Positions 16,893 to 25,900 are shown, numbered from the stretch's first letter. The stretch is 64,000 nt of DNA from Exiguobacterium acetylicum DSM 20416 (GCF_000702605.1 NZ_JNIR01000001.1:114501-178500), one strand, 5' to 3'. Notes: generated from the sequence alone by a model not told the origin. Numbers and translations are program-made.

Positions 16893-17459
16893 ATGACGAC
16901 ACTTTATTTTGTACGGCACGCACATTCGACATACTCACCAGATGAGCGAACACGTCCACTTTCGGATACAGGACAAGCAGATGCGAAACGTTTACTTGAA
17001 ACGTTTCAAGAAATTCCAATTGACAGATTTTGTAGTAGTCCGTATCAGCGAGCGATTGAGACGATTGCACCGCTCGCAGAGGCACGTCAAAAACCAATCA
17101 TTGAGATAGAGGAACTACGGGAGCGATTATTAGCACCGGGAGAACTTGACGATTTTCAAGCAGCGGTCACATATGTATGGCAACATCCGGATGAAAATCC
17201 GTATGGAGGCGAAACGAATAAAGAAGCGTCGCAACGCATTCGGCAATTCATCGACGAACTAGTGGAGAAGCATCCTGACGAAACAGTTGTTCTTGGAACA
17301 CACGGAAACATCATGGTGTTACTCTTAGAAACATTTGATCCGACGTTTGATTACGCATTTTGGAAGTCCTTACCGATGCCAGCTGTGTGTCGAATGGATG
17401 TGAAAGTAGGAAAACAGGTGAACATTCAAGTCGTACCACTTTTGGCGAATACAAAGTAA
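16893..17459 (+). CDS. Histidine phosphatase (phosphoglycerate mutase-like) family protein
   Basis: A 188-residue histidine phosphatase-superfamily protein. The catalytic motif is VRHAHST (usual RHG/RHA), a second Arg is in SSPYQRAIET, and the late histidine is in GTHGNIM. It is short and lacks the inserts of glycolytic phosphoglycerate mutase, so a small-molecule phosphatase is more likely; the substrate is unknown. Start 16893 follows AAGGGAGATTCAAAT. It begins 13 nt after the response-regulator stop and is probably the third gene of that operon, though a functional link is not obvious. Confidence 0.88.
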   Translation: MTTLYFVRHAHSTYSPDERTRPLSDTGQADAKRLLETFQEIPIDRFCSSPYQRAIETIAPLAEARQKPIIEIEELRERLLAPGELDDFQAAVTYVWQHPDENPYGGETNKEASQRIRQFIDELVEKHPDETVVLGTHGNIMVLLLETFDPTFDYAFWKSLPMPAVCRMDVKVGKQVNIQVVPLLANTK

Positions 17460-17460
17460 A

Positions 17461-17504
17461 AAAAGAGACGGAAACTGATGAGTAAATCAGTTTCCGTCTC
17501 TTTT
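17461..17504. terminator. Bidirectional terminator
   Basis: AAAAGAGACGGAAACTGA ... TCAGTTTCCGTCTCTTTT between the phosphatase gene (+) and the carotenoid gene (-). Confidence 0.88.
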
Positions 17505-17519
17505 GTAATTGAAGAAATC

Positions 17520-19007
17520 TTAAGGTGTAGGAACAGCACCTTCATGTTTTTTGATCAAGTCCGCTGTTAATTGACCGGACAAGGTGACCATTGGTACACC
17601 GCCGCCTGGATGTGTCGACCCACCAACGAAATAAAGTCCTTCGTACAAGTCACTCTTCGATGGAATCTTAAATCCACCATTTTTCTTCCGATCGGCTGCG
17701 ACACCATAAATGGATCCACCGTTTGGACCGTACAATTCTTTCAAATCTTCTGGAGTGAAGCGATATTCGAACTCGATCGATTCACGCAAACCGTGAAGTC
17801 CCATCCGCTCCAATTTATCGAGAACGACTTCACGATACGCATCCCAGTCGACCTCACCTTTTTGAAGTGTGAGCGGTGGAACGTGTGTCAAGACGAATAA
17901 GTTATCCTTCCCTTCAGGAGCTTGGGAAGCGTCAGATTTTGACGAGACACCGACGTAAATCGTCGGATCCTCAGGAGGTGTTCCTTCTTTAAACATTTGG
18001 GCGAATTCACGCTCCGGATTTTCCGAGAAAAAGAAATTATGATGCGCGAGTCCACTGTATTCACGATTTACACCGAGTAGTAATACGAGTCCAGAAACGG
18101 ACGGGGCGAACGATGCCTGTAATTTTTTAGCCTGTTTCCGGGCTTTCTTCTCAGGAACAATCCGTTCGTAAGTCGGAATGACCTCAAGGTTTGAGACGAC
18201 GATGTCGGCTGCATGGAAGGTTCCGTTCGATAGAACGCCAACCGCTTTTTTATTTTCAAGGACGATTTGTTCAACGGGTGAGTTGAGATGAACCGTGACA
18301 CGGAGCTCATCAAGCAAACGTTTCATGGCGCGCGCGATTTGGTACATCCCACCTTTGACATAATAGATGCCAAGTCCCATTTGAACATAAATCATTTGGT
18401 TGAAGACAGCAGGTGCCTGATAAGGATTGGAACCGACATACATGACCATGTAGTTGAACAGCTGTTCGAGATACGGATCATTGAGGTGTTTCTTTGTTCC
18501 GGTCGCGACCGTATTCATCGGGTCCATCTTTAATAAATCAGACATCGTATGATATTTTTTTAAGTCTTTTAAATCTTCAAGACTGTATTTATAAAAACTG
18601 TCGAGACATAAGTCGTACATTTGTTTTGAATACCGGAACAATTCGACGAAATCAGCCCGCGACGAGACTTGTTCGACTTCTTCAAGCATTCCAGGTAAAT
18701 CACCTTTGACATCGATTTTTGTTCCATCCTCAAAAAATGTGCGCCATTGTGGCTCGATGCGTTCGATTTCTAAGTAATCATCTAAGTTCCGATGTACGCT
18801 TGAGAAGAGTTGTTCCAGTACCCAAGGCATCGTTAAGATGGAAGGACCAGTATCGAAAGTAAATCCCTTTCCACTACGTTGATTCAGTTTCCCTCCGACG
18901 TTCGCATTCTTTTCAAGCATCGTGACTGCATAACCATCTCCAGCCAAACGAATGGCAGCAGACATACCAGCAAGACCTGCTCCAATGACAATTGCGCGTT
19001 TCTTCAA
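17520..19007 (-). CDS. Carotenoid desaturase/oxygenase of the CrtI/CrtN/CrtP family
   Basis: FAD-dependent phytoene-desaturase-like enzyme, about 495 residues. The N-terminal Rossmann motif is VIGAGLAGMSAAIRLAGDGY, followed by EKNANVGGKLNQ and FDTGPSILTMP; the C-terminus carries the CrtI signature FVGGSTHPGGGVPMV. In Bacillales such proteins desaturate C30 diapophytoene (CrtN) or oxidise the terminal methyl of diaponeurosporene/diapolycopene (CrtP, CrtNb); sequence reading alone cannot choose, but the context without crtM and with a methyltransferase favours a tailoring enzyme. Start: TTG 19007 gives the family-like MKKRAIVIGAG; a GTG at 19016 is nearer AAAGGAG but only 2 nt away. It follows the ICMT-like gene by 7-16 nt. 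Confidence 0.88.
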   Translation of the reverse strand: MKKRAIVIGAGLAGMSAAIRLAGDGYAVTMLEKNANVGGKLNQRSGKGFTFDTGPSILTMPWVLEQLFSSVHRNLDDYLEIERIEPQWRTFFEDGTKIDVKGDLPGMLEEVEQVSSRADFVELFRYSKQMYDLCLDSFYKYSLEDLKDLKKYHTMSDLLKMDPMNTVATGTKKHLNDPYLEQLFNYMVMYVGSNPYQAPAVFNQMIYVQMGLGIYYVKGGMYQIARAMKRLLDELRVTVHLNSPVEQIVLENKKAVGVLSNGTFHAADIVVSNLEVIPTYERIVPEKKARKQAKKLQASFAPSVSGLVLLLGVNREYSGLAHHNFFFSENPEREFAQMFKEGTPPEDPTIYVGVSSKSDASQAPEGKDNLFVLTHVPPLTLQKGEVDWDAYREVVLDKLERMGLHGLRESIEFEYRFTPEDLKELYGPNGGSIYGVAADRKKNGGFKIPSKSDLYEGLYFVGGSTHPGGGVPMVTLSGQLTADLIKKHEGAVPTP

Positions 19008-19023
19008 ATGAATCACTTCTCCT

Positions 19024-19569
19024 TTAGTAGATGAATGGAATCAATCGTTTTCGTTTCGCAGCCCATACCGTATAGGCAGGTCCAAAACCTTTCGTTAACA
19101 TCGCTTCCTCGATTCGAATCCGGTAGAGCAAGAAAATGAACATCAGAAGTCCAGAGAGAATGAAAAGTCCGAACTGACCGGTGAACAGGGGGAAGCTCAT
19201 CGTAATCAACAACAATCCACTATATAACGGGTGACGTAAAAAGCGATAGGGACCGCTACTGACGAGCTGATCACCAGACGCCACGACGACATGACGAGTG
19301 AACTGTTGCTTTAAGTGGAGAATTCCCCATAGACGTAAGGAAACACCACACCATAACAAAATGCATGAAGAGATGCGCATGACAGAAGAAACGGTTTCAT
19401 TCGCAAAGAGGAAAGCGCAGACGATCGTTCCGCTTAGGACAAGGAAAATCAAATAAAAACTAACTTGTTCTGCTGCGCCTGACTTAGACTCGGAGCGATT
19501 CCGGAAACGAATCATCTCACCAATCCAGCAGATACTACCAATACTGAAAATCCATTCCCAAAGTGACAC
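19024..19569 (-). CDS. ICMT-like membrane methyltransferase, paired with the carotenoid gene
   Basis: Isoprenylcysteine carboxyl methyltransferase/PEMT-family integral membrane protein, 181 residues, about five membrane helices. The C-terminal SAM-binding signature is present: GPYRFLRHPLYSGLLL, then RIRIEEAMLTKGFGPAYTVW. The GTG start follows AAAGGAG by 8 nt. It is the first gene of a two-gene unit with the carotenoid desaturase/oxygenase (7-16 nt gap). Bacterial ICMT-like proteins methylate varied small molecules, rarely proteins. A carotenoid or polyisoprenoid carboxylate is an attractive substrate from context, but this is inference. Confidence 0.82.
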   Translation of the reverse strand: MSLWEWIFSIGSICWIGEMIRFRNRSESKSGAAEQVSFYLIFLVLSGTIVCAFLFANETVSSVMRISSCILLWCGVSLRLWGILHLKQQFTRHVVVASGDQLVSSGPYRFLRHPLYSGLLLITMSFPLFTGQFGLFILSGLLMFIFLLYRIRIEEAMLTKGFGPAYTVWAAKRKRLIPFIY

Positions 19570-19729
19570 GTACGCTACTCCTTTCTACATCAGAATCATG
19601 TTTCGAAAACGCATACATCATTATTTACCCATTGTAATTCGTCCTTAAGCTACATTTAGAAAACTTCAGAAATACTTCATTTTCATGACAAGCATTCCGA
19701 AAGAACCCTGTTTGAAAAAAAGAATGGTA

Positions 19730-19760
19730 TTCTAATCTAAAATATGGATGCAGATTAGAA
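19730..19760 (+). repeat. Inverted repeat upstream of the VanY-like gene
   Basis: TTCTAATCT (19730-19738) and AGATTAGAA (19752-19760), perfect 9-bp arms 13 nt apart, just before the ribosome binding site (AAAGGAG at 19769). Could be an operator or an mRNA hairpin. Confidence 0.5.
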
Positions 19761-19785
19761 CATGCATAAAGGAGATAAATGATTC

Positions 19786-20612
19786 ATGAAATACATCACG
19801 ACACTCATCACGACGTTGACATTAACAGCGGTCTGTACATCAGTGTATATACCAACGGTCGAAGCATCGACTTCTACTTATCGACAAGCAAAGACATCCC
19901 TTCATTTGCGTAAAGGAGCATCGATTGATCAACCGAGTCTTGCCGTCATTCCGACGGGGATCTATGTGACGGAACTGTCGAAAGTCGGTACGTGGTCAAA
20001 AGTACAATATGGTACGAAGATTGGGTATGCGAGTACGAAGTATCTACTGACGGATGAACAAATCGGTGGAAAACGGATCGGTAAGACCCTCATCGCGAAT
20101 AAGAACTTAGCGCTCCGCTCGACGTACGCTCCTGGTGAGAATCAACAAGCAAGAGCAGCGTTTGAGAAAATGCGTATAGCGGCTAAAAAAGAGGGAATTA
20201 CGCTCGTTGCATTTAGTACATATCGCTCTTATGCCTATCAAAAACGTTATTTGATAAATATGTTGCGCGTGATGGATATGAGAAGGCGAGTACGTATAGT
20301 GCGGAACCTGGAAAAAGTGAACACCAGACTGGTCTTGCGTTTGATATCGGAGGCGCTGATTCAACAAAATACGCCACGTTCAGCTTTTCAAAAACAAAAG
20401 AGGCAAAATGGTTGTTTGCGAATGCTCACCGCTATGGCTTCCATCTCCGCTATCCATCGGGCAAAGAATCTTGGACGGGTTATACGTATGAGAGCTGGCA
20501 CTATCGGTATGTCGGAGCAACGCTTGCCGCTCGCCTAAAAGTCAGTGGACTAACAATGGAAGAGTATTTCCATCTCGCACCATGGAAACCAGTAAAGGTT
20601 TCGACTTCTTAA
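19786..20612 (+). pseudogene. Frameshifted SH3b + D-alanyl-D-alanine carboxypeptidase (VanY family)
   Basis: Secreted cell-wall peptidase split by a frameshift. Signal peptide residues 1-27 (ending TVEAST), SH3b domain about 31-90 (SLHLRKGASIDQPSLAVIPTG), then a VanY-type LAS peptidase starting ANKNLALRSTY. Frame 1 is correct to FSTYRSYAYQK at about 20240, then becomes nonsense. Adding one A to the A5 tract at 20240-20244 restores TLFDKYVARDGYEKAS, SEHQTGLAFDIG (metal ligands His and Asp) and YESWHYRYVG (the final His ligand), through to the stop at 20612 (275 residues). The zinc site lies wholly after the shift, so the unrepaired product is inactive. Either a sequencing indel or a recent inactivation. 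Confidence 0.85.
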
Positions 20613-20677
20613 AAATATGGTAAATAGAGGATGTTGACTTAGTCGGTTATTCGTCTCAGGTGAAAGAGGTGGAACGA

Positions 20678-21154
20678 ATGGCAAAAAAAGATGCGAAACA
20701 TCACATCATGACGTTTACGTTCAAAGAAGAAGCGACATCCTATCAAGTGTTCAGTGAGTTGAAAAAGTATCATGCGCGAGGGCAAGTCGATTTCGAACAG
20801 ATTGCTGTCATCAAGCGAAATGAGAATGGTGCTTTTTCATTTGAAGATGCTGTAGACCTAAGTGGATCGAATCGCGCCGTTAAAGGTTCCTTGATCGGAA
20901 TGGCCGTTGGTATCTTAGGTGGACCGTTCGGCATCTTGCTTGGTTCGATGACGGGTATGCTGATCGGCGGATCGAAAGACATGAAGGAAAATCAAGAAAT
21001 CCAAGAGACATTCAAACGGACACTCGGTGTCATTCCACCTGGACAAACAGGAATCATCGCGATTGGTGAAGAGTTTGAACCATCCGTTCTCGATGGATTA
21101 GTGGCGCAACATGATGGTACTTTGGAACGAACGGATGAACAGTTAGAGTCATAA
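20678..21154 (+). CDS. DUF1269 family membrane-associated protein
   Basis: A 158-residue DUF1269 protein. The N-terminal ferredoxin-like fold (IMTFTFKEEATSYQVFSELKK, QIAVIKRNENGAFSFEDAVD) is followed by a glycine-zipper hydrophobic hairpin (GSLIGMAVGILGGPFGILLGSMTGMLIGG) and a second alpha/beta half ending GIIAIGEEFEP. The family often appears in stress-responsive genes of Gram-positives; its function is not known. ATG 20678 is chosen since AGAGGTGG lies 5 nt upstream; a GTG at 20660 has no site. It ends at a strong bidirectional terminator shared with the RND pump. Confidence 0.85.
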   Translation: MAKKDAKHHIMTFTFKEEATSYQVFSELKKYHARGQVDFEQIAVIKRNENGAFSFEDAVDLSGSNRAVKGSLIGMAVGILGGPFGILLGSMTGMLIGGSKDMKENQEIQETFKRTLGVIPPGQTGIIAIGEEFEPSVLDGLVAQHDGTLERTDEQLES

Positions 21155-21168
21155 GGTCTTATAGAATG

Positions 21169-21210
21169 AAAAGGAGCCTATCGCTTTGATTGCGATAGGC
21201 TCCTTTCATG
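21169..21210. terminator. Bidirectional terminator
   Basis: AAAGGAGCCTATCGC ... GCGATAGGCTCCTTT between the DUF1269 gene and the RND gene. Confidence 0.88.
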
Positions 21211-21215
21211 TTCAT

Positions 21216-24200
21216 TTACTTAGTCGTACGTTCTTTTTTTGCTTTTTTAAAGAAGAACAATTCGTAGACGACAGGAACGATGATAAGTGTTAACAACGTA
21301 GAGGTCGTTAATCCACCAATGACCGTCAAGGCAAGACCTTTTGAGATCAATGTTCCGGAAGAAGTCGTTAATGCGAGTGGTACCAATGCCATGATTGTTG
21401 CAAATGCGGTCATCAGGATTGGGCGTAATCGCGTTTTACCAGCTTCAATCAATGATTCGCGAATCGGCATACCGCGTCCGACGTTTTGACCGATGCGGTC
21501 GACGAGAACGATTGCGTTCGTGGTGACGATTCCGATCAACATCAGGAAGCCGATCATGACACTAACAGACAATGGTTCATTCGCAAGGAAGAGTGTGACG
21601 AGTGAACCAATCGGAACAAAGATCAGAGATGACAAGATGATGAACGGAATCCGAGCTTTTCCGAACGTAATCAACATTGTCAGGTACACGAGTCCGATCG
21701 CAACGACGATTGCGATTCCGAGTGATTGGAAGATTTCGACCGTATCATCATTTCCACCACCACTTGTCAGCGAGACACCGTCTGGTAAATCGATTTTTTC
21801 GACGTCAGCTTTTACAGCGTTCGAAACGTTTTGAACGTCGTCTCCTTTAACCTGTCCAGATACGCGAGCATATACTTTTCCATCGAGCTTCTGAATCGAT
21901 GTGAATGTCTCGACTTCATTGACGTTCGCAACATCTTTCAAAGCGACAGGACCGTTTGCTGAGAAGAGTTGGACATCTTCGAGATCTTCTTTTGAGACGA
22001 GACCTTCTTCATAAGATAATTGTACGTCTTGATCCTTATTGTCGAGATTGAGCGTTCCAACCGTGACAGGCTTCGTTTGATCGTTGACGGTACCGAGAAT
22101 CTGGAAACCAGATAGTCCGCGATCACTTGCTTTCTCAGGATCGATTTCTACGAGATACTGCTTTTGTTTTTCGCTGAAGTTGTTCGTGATATATTTCAAA
22201 TCATTATTTTTCGACATGTTATCCTCGACGAGTTTTGCCGCCTCTTGAAGAGCTTCGAGGTCGTTCGAGAACAAGTCGACATCGACGTTGTTATTCGATG
22301 GAGGACCACCTGTTGATAGTTCAGCCACACTGATTTTAACATCGACGTTTTCATCTTGAGCGATGTTTTCCATCTGTGTCTCAAGTGATTTGATCGTTTT
22401 CTCGACGTTTACGCCGTCTTTTAGATTCAAGAAATAACTTGCTTTATTATCGAGACGTAAGCCTGTCGTGAAGTCACGTGCTCCAACAGAAGTCGTCACG
22501 TCAGCAATGGCTTGTTCTTTGTCGAACATTTTTTCCATCTCAAACGAAACGTCACTTGTTTTTTCAAGTGATGTAGCAGCAGGAAGTTCAAGCGATGCCG
22601 TCAAGGTCTTCGATGCTTCGTTCGGAATGAACGTAAAGCCGAGACGCGGTACGATCGCCAAAGAACCACCGAGAAGGACAAACGATACGACCAAGATGAT
22701 TGCCTTGTGCGAGAGTGATTTTTCAATCAGCTTGCCATACCAACGTTGAAGAGCACCTTCTTTTTCTTCCGCTGGTACCTTCTTGAATGCAAACTTCGCG
22801 AGAATCGGTACGATCGTGATTGCCACAAGTAGTGAAGCAAGTAATGAGAAAATAATCGTCAAAGCGAACGGTAAGAAGAACTTACCAGTAATCCCACCGA
22901 CAAATCCAATCGGTAGGAAGACGACGACGGTCGTCAGCGTCGATGACGTGATTGCTTTTAGAATCTCTTTCGTCGATTGTTCGATGATCTCATCCGTCAT
23001 ACCGGATTCGGATTTTCGGACGCGCCGGAAGATGTTCTCGATGACAACGATACTATCATCGACGACACGACCGACTGCAACAGCCATCCCACCAAGTGTC
23101 ATGATGTTCAGGGAGATATCTTGCCAGTTCAAGAAGATCGCTGCGATGAGTAATGATAAAGGAATCGAGACGATGGCAATGATCGTTGCACGTAAGTTCC
23201 GTAAGAATAAGAGTACTGCGAGTGATGCGAAGAGGGCACCAAGTAATCCTTCTTTGACGAGTGTCGCAACGGACTCCTCGATATCCTTCGCTGAATCAAT
23301 CCCAATCGTATAGTCGACTTGGTCGTCATATTTATTGAGGATCTTCGTGACTTCATCTGCGATTTCGACCGTATTGGCATCTTGTTTTTTCGTGATCGCC
23401 ATCGATAAGGAATCTTTTAAATCGTAACGTGTTTTTTCACTTTGTTGTGAGACTGCTTCGATTTTTGCGATATCCTCTAGGCGAATCGGTTCTGCAGGTT
23501 CAGAAGCCTGATCTGCAGCTGCATCACCTGTTGTACTTGGTGGTCCTTGCGTTGCCCCTTGTGGTGGACCGCCAGCAGATGAACCACCTGTTTGACCGTT
23601 ACTTGATGAACTAGCCGCACCTGCAGCAGGTGTCAATTGGAGATTTTTTAGTTTATCTAGATTTTCTAATTTTTCCTCAACACGAATCGGAATTTTCGAA
23701 TCGTTTTCCGATAGCTGACCAGATGGGAACGAGACATACTTTCCATTAATTTGTTCCTTGATGCTTGAGAGCGAGAGACCCGCTTCCGTCGCTTTTCCCT
23801 TATCGACGGTGATTTGAACGAGATCATCCTTATAGCCACCAACCGACACGCTGTTGATGCCTGGAATCTTATTAAGTTCAGGTTCGATATCTTCCTTTAG
23901 AATTTTTTCGATGTCTTTGCCATCTTTGCTAAAGAAAGAGATATTATAGATCGGGAACGATCCAAAGGACAGACGATTTAATTTCGTCGTTGCTTCCTCC
24001 GGTAGATTCGCATCTTGGATGGCAGCATCGATTTGTTGTTCGACCTTATCCATATCGGTATCGAACGGGAATTCGATGTTTAAGATACCGATACTTTCAT
24101 AAGAAGAACTTGTTAGCTTGGTAGCCCCTTCAATTCCTTTAAGGGAAGTTTCAAGCTTTGAGACGACTTGTTTATCGACATCGTCAGGTGATGCACCAGG

Positions 24201-24356
24201 GTAAACCGCTTCGATTGAAATCTGAGGAAACTCGATTTCCGGGAACTGATCAACTTTTAATTGTGAGAAGGAATACACGCCTCCTAAAATCAATAGGATT
24301 GCAATGATGAAGACAGCAACCGAGTTCTTCAAACTAAATCGGGTTAAAAAGTTCAT
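21216..24356 (-). CDS. swrC: RND family efflux transporter (SwrC/AcrB-like)
   Basis: A 1046-residue resistance-nodulation-division proton antiporter. TM1 is NSVAVFIIAILLILGGVYSF; the first extracellular porter region contains YPGASPDDVDKQVVSKLE; the core has GMAVAVGRVVDDSIVVIENI, the TM4 charged signature with consecutive Asp; and the last membrane block has GIVTTNAIVLVDRIG and RLRPILMTAFATIMALVPLAL. An unusual Ser/Gly/Pro/Ala-rich insert (about residues 245-290) lies in the first porter loop. Single-gene RND pumps of this type in Bacillales (SwrC/YerP) confer resistance to surfactin and acriflavine and work without a partner outer-membrane channel. Substrates here are not known. Monocistronic, minus strand. 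Confidence 0.92.
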   Translation of the reverse strand: MNFLTRFSLKNSVAVFIIAILLILGGVYSFSQLKVDQFPEIEFPQISIEAVYPGASPDDVDKQVVSKLETSLKGIEGATKLTSSSYESIGILNIEFPFDTDMDKVEQQIDAAIQDANLPEEATTKLNRLSFGSFPIYNISFFSKDGKDIEKILKEDIEPELNKIPGINSVSVGGYKDDLVQITVDKGKATEAGLSLSSIKEQINGKYVSFPSGQLSENDSKIPIRVEEKLENLDKLKNLQLTPAAGAASSSSNGQTGGSSAGGPPQGATQGPPSTTGDAAADQASEPAEPIRLEDIAKIEAVSQQSEKTRYDLKDSLSMAITKKQDANTVEIADEVTKILNKYDDQVDYTIGIDSAKDIEESVATLVKEGLLGALFASLAVLLFLRNLRATIIAIVSIPLSLLIAAIFLNWQDISLNIMTLGGMAVAVGRVVDDSIVVIENIFRRVRKSESGMTDEIIEQSTKEILKAITSSTLTTVVVFLPIGFVGGITGKFFLPFALTIIFSLLASLLVAITIVPILAKFAFKKVPAEEKEGALQRWYGKLIEKSLSHKAIILVVSFVLLGGSLAIVPRLGFTFIPNEASKTLTASLELPAATSLEKTSDVSFEMEKMFDKEQAIADVTTSVGARDFTTGLRLDNKASYFLNLKDGVNVEKTIKSLETQMENIAQDENVDVKISVAELSTGGPPSNNNVDVDLFSNDLEALQEAAKLVEDNMSKNNDLKYITNNFSEKQKQYLVEIDPEKASDRGLSGFQILGTVNDQTKPVTVGTLNLDNKDQDVQLSYEEGLVSKEDLEDVQLFSANGPVALKDVANVNEVETFTSIQKLDGKVYARVSGQVKGDDVQNVSNAVKADVEKIDLPDGVSLTSGGGNDDTVEIFQSLGIAIVVAIGLVYLTMLITFGKARIPFIILSSLIFVPIGSLVTLFLANEPLSVSVMIGFLMLIGIVTTNAIVLVDRIGQNVGRGMPIRESLIEAGKTRLRPILMTAFATIMALVPLALTTSSGTLISKGLALTVIGGLTTSTLLTLIIVPVVYELFFFKKAKKERTTK

Positions 24357-24486
24357 ATGAACGCTCCTTTCTTTTTATATGTGCTTATTTACATAGTAGA
24401 GGACACTCATAGAACCCGCAACTTTAAAACTGTTTTTATTTAAAAAGATCATTTTGAAAAAAGATAATTTTTTTTGTTAAAAAGGC

Positions 24487-24514
24487 TTTACACTTTTCGA
24501 TATGCTGCTATAAT
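24487..24514 (+). promoter_or_regulatory. Promoter of tRNA-Val copy 2
   Basis: TTTACA, 16-nt spacer, TGC-TATAAT; ends 28 bp before the mature tRNA. Confidence 0.75.
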
Positions 24515-24542
24515 AAAAACATACCCAGTAACAACACAGCAT

Positions 24543-24615
24543 GATTCTGTAGCTCAGCTGGGAGAGCGCTACCTTGACAGGGTAGAGGTCGCTGGTTCGA
24601 GCCCAGTCAGAATCA
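24543..24615 (+). tRNA. trnV: tRNA-Val (anticodon GAC), copy 2
   Basis: Identical over all 73 nt to the copy at 14059-14131, again without an encoded CCA and followed by the same TACCGAAA stretch. Promoter and terminator are different in sequence, so this is an independent single-tRNA unit rather than part of a duplication of a longer block. Confidence 0.95.
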
Positions 24616-24620
24616 TACCG

Positions 24621-24652
24621 AAATCGTTCCTTTTCGAAGGAGCGATTTTTTT
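24621..24652 (+). terminator. Terminator of tRNA-Val copy 2
   Basis: AAATCGTTCCTT ... AAGGAGCGATTT (one G-U pair) followed by a T-run. Confidence 0.8.
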
Positions 24653-24656
24653 GCGT

Positions 24657-24692
24657 TAAAAAAACTATTCCCGAAATCAATCAGGAATAGTT
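24657..24692 (-). terminator. Terminator of the PfoR-like gene
   Basis: Minus strand AACTATTCC ... GGAATAGTT followed by a T-run. Confidence 0.75.
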
Positions 24693-24711
24693 GGAAGGGA
24701 GGTAAATTGTT

Positions 24712-25725
24712 TTATTGAATTTCGAGATGAAGATCGCCGCGCTTCGTCCACCCTGCGACAGTCGTCAATCGATAGAAGACGAGCGTCAGGACACCAGGTA
24801 GAACGACACCAGTCAAGAAGAAGACGAGGAACGCCTGAGGACCTTGGTTGACGAAGATATTGAGTGGGGCAATCATCGAATTGAGTCCAAGTCCTGCGAG
24901 TTCGTACGGTACTTTCAAAGAGAGAAGAAGCGTCGCGACAGGAGCTGAAATCATCGCTGCGAGAAACGGTGCAACGACAAGACGTGGATTTTTAACGATA
25001 TTCGGGAATTGTACTTTAGGTGTTACAAAGAATGAAGCAATCAAACCACCTGGATCCGTCTGACGGTATGCCATCAACGTGAAGCCGACGAATTGAGCGG
25101 AACAGCCAATGAGTGCAGCGGCACTCGCTACAGGATCAAGTTGCAAAGCGATAGCGAGTGCAGCGGACGAAGCAGGAGACATCAATAAGACACTAAAGAT
25201 GAGTGCAATAACAAGAGATGTAGCAATAGGAGAAGACTCGACTGAAGCTGTGATCATGGCACTGAATTTTGTAAGGAGTGGTGTCGTGACGGCAGCAGCA
25301 CCGATTCCGGTCACACCGCCAGCAAGGACAGCGCTCATTGGGATGACCATCATGTCAAATTTCGTTTTTCCAGTCATGCGTTTTCCGACGTATACAGCGA
25401 CAGCAGCCGCGAGTAATGCACTGATCGGCTGACCGGGTACAAGAACGAGTCCAGAAGCAGTCGATTGAAGGGCGGCACCACCGATCGTCGCTGCGATCAT
25501 CGCGCTGAACAGCACAAGTGTGTTTCCTCCGAGCTGAAAGGCAATACCGGCACCAAGCGCGGGAGCGAGTAGTACTTTTGCGACACCACCAATCGTCAGT
25601 AACATTTGGATATGTAGAAGATTTCCGAGTGTCTCAATCAGAAGTCCGACACCAAGTGTTACAAGAACGGCATTTGCCATTCCAGCTGATACTTTTACCA
25701 TTCGATCCATCGCATATTCTTTCAA
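24712..25725 (-). CDS. PfoR/PTS_EIIC_2 family membrane protein
   Basis: A roughly 337-residue polytopic membrane protein with the EIIC-like fold of COG3641 (PfoR), an orphan relative of phosphotransferase permeases that has no EIIA or EIIB partner here. About ten hydrophobic segments; conserved stretches include VSAGMANAVLVTLGVGLL, LAPALGAGIAFQLGGNTLV, MMVIPMSAVLAGGVTGI and PLNIFVNQGPQAF. Start is uncertain: TTG 25725 lies 9 nt after GAGAGAGG and gives the family-like KEYAMDRMVKVSAG, while ATG 25734 overlaps that site. A structured leader with an intrinsic terminator (25767-26090) indicates attenuation control. Substrate and function are unknown; the PfoR name comes from a clostridial toxin regulator and should not be taken literally. 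Confidence 0.8.
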   Translation of the reverse strand: MKEYAMDRMVKVSAGMANAVLVTLGVGLLIETLGNLLHIQMLLTIGGVAKVLLAPALGAGIAFQLGGNTLVLFSAMIAATIGGAALQSTASGLVLVPGQPISALLAAAVAVYVGKRMTGKTKFDMMVIPMSAVLAGGVTGIGAAAVTTPLLTKFSAMITASVESSPIATSLVIALIFSVLLMSPASSAALAIALQLDPVASAAALIGCSAQFVGFTLMAYRQTDPGGLIASFFVTPKVQFPNIVKNPRLVVAPFLAAMISAPVATLLLSLKVPYELAGLGLNSMIAPLNIFVNQGPQAFLVFFLTGVVLPGVLTLVFYRLTTVAGWTKRGDLHLEIQ

Positions 25726-25766
25726 CGTTGTCATCCTCTCTCTATCTATCTCTATTTTTTGCCATG

Positions 25767-25900
25767 AAAAAAGCCTATCCGTTTTTGGGATAGGCGCCAC
25801 TCATTCTGTGCGGGCGCCTCATTCGATGCATCGAAAGAAGGGCCCAAAAATCATTTCCGCTTCATCATCGGAAAAGTTTTCAGTCCCTCATGCATAGAAT
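25767..25900 (-). promoter_or_regulatory. Attenuator-like structured leader of the PfoR-like gene
   Basis: On the minus strand an intrinsic terminator (GCCTATCC at 25795-25788, GGATAGGC at 25780-25773, then six T) lies in the 5' UTR. A competing hairpin GGCGCC ... GGCGCC (25818-25813 with 25798-25793) shares bases 25793-25795 with the terminator arm, so the two are mutually exclusive. Further upstream an ATGCAT / ATGCAT pairing (25895-25890 with 25831-25826) encloses TTTCCG / CGGAAA (25874-25869 with 25859-25854). More potential pairing extends to about 26000. I could not match it to SAM, TPP, lysine, glycine, purine, M-box or T-box signatures. Confidence 0.55.

Noticed and set aside
14059-24615. 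Identical tRNA copies as att sites of an integrated element
   Set aside because: No integrase, excisionase or phage genes lie between them, the flanks differ, and the intervening genes look like normal chromosome.
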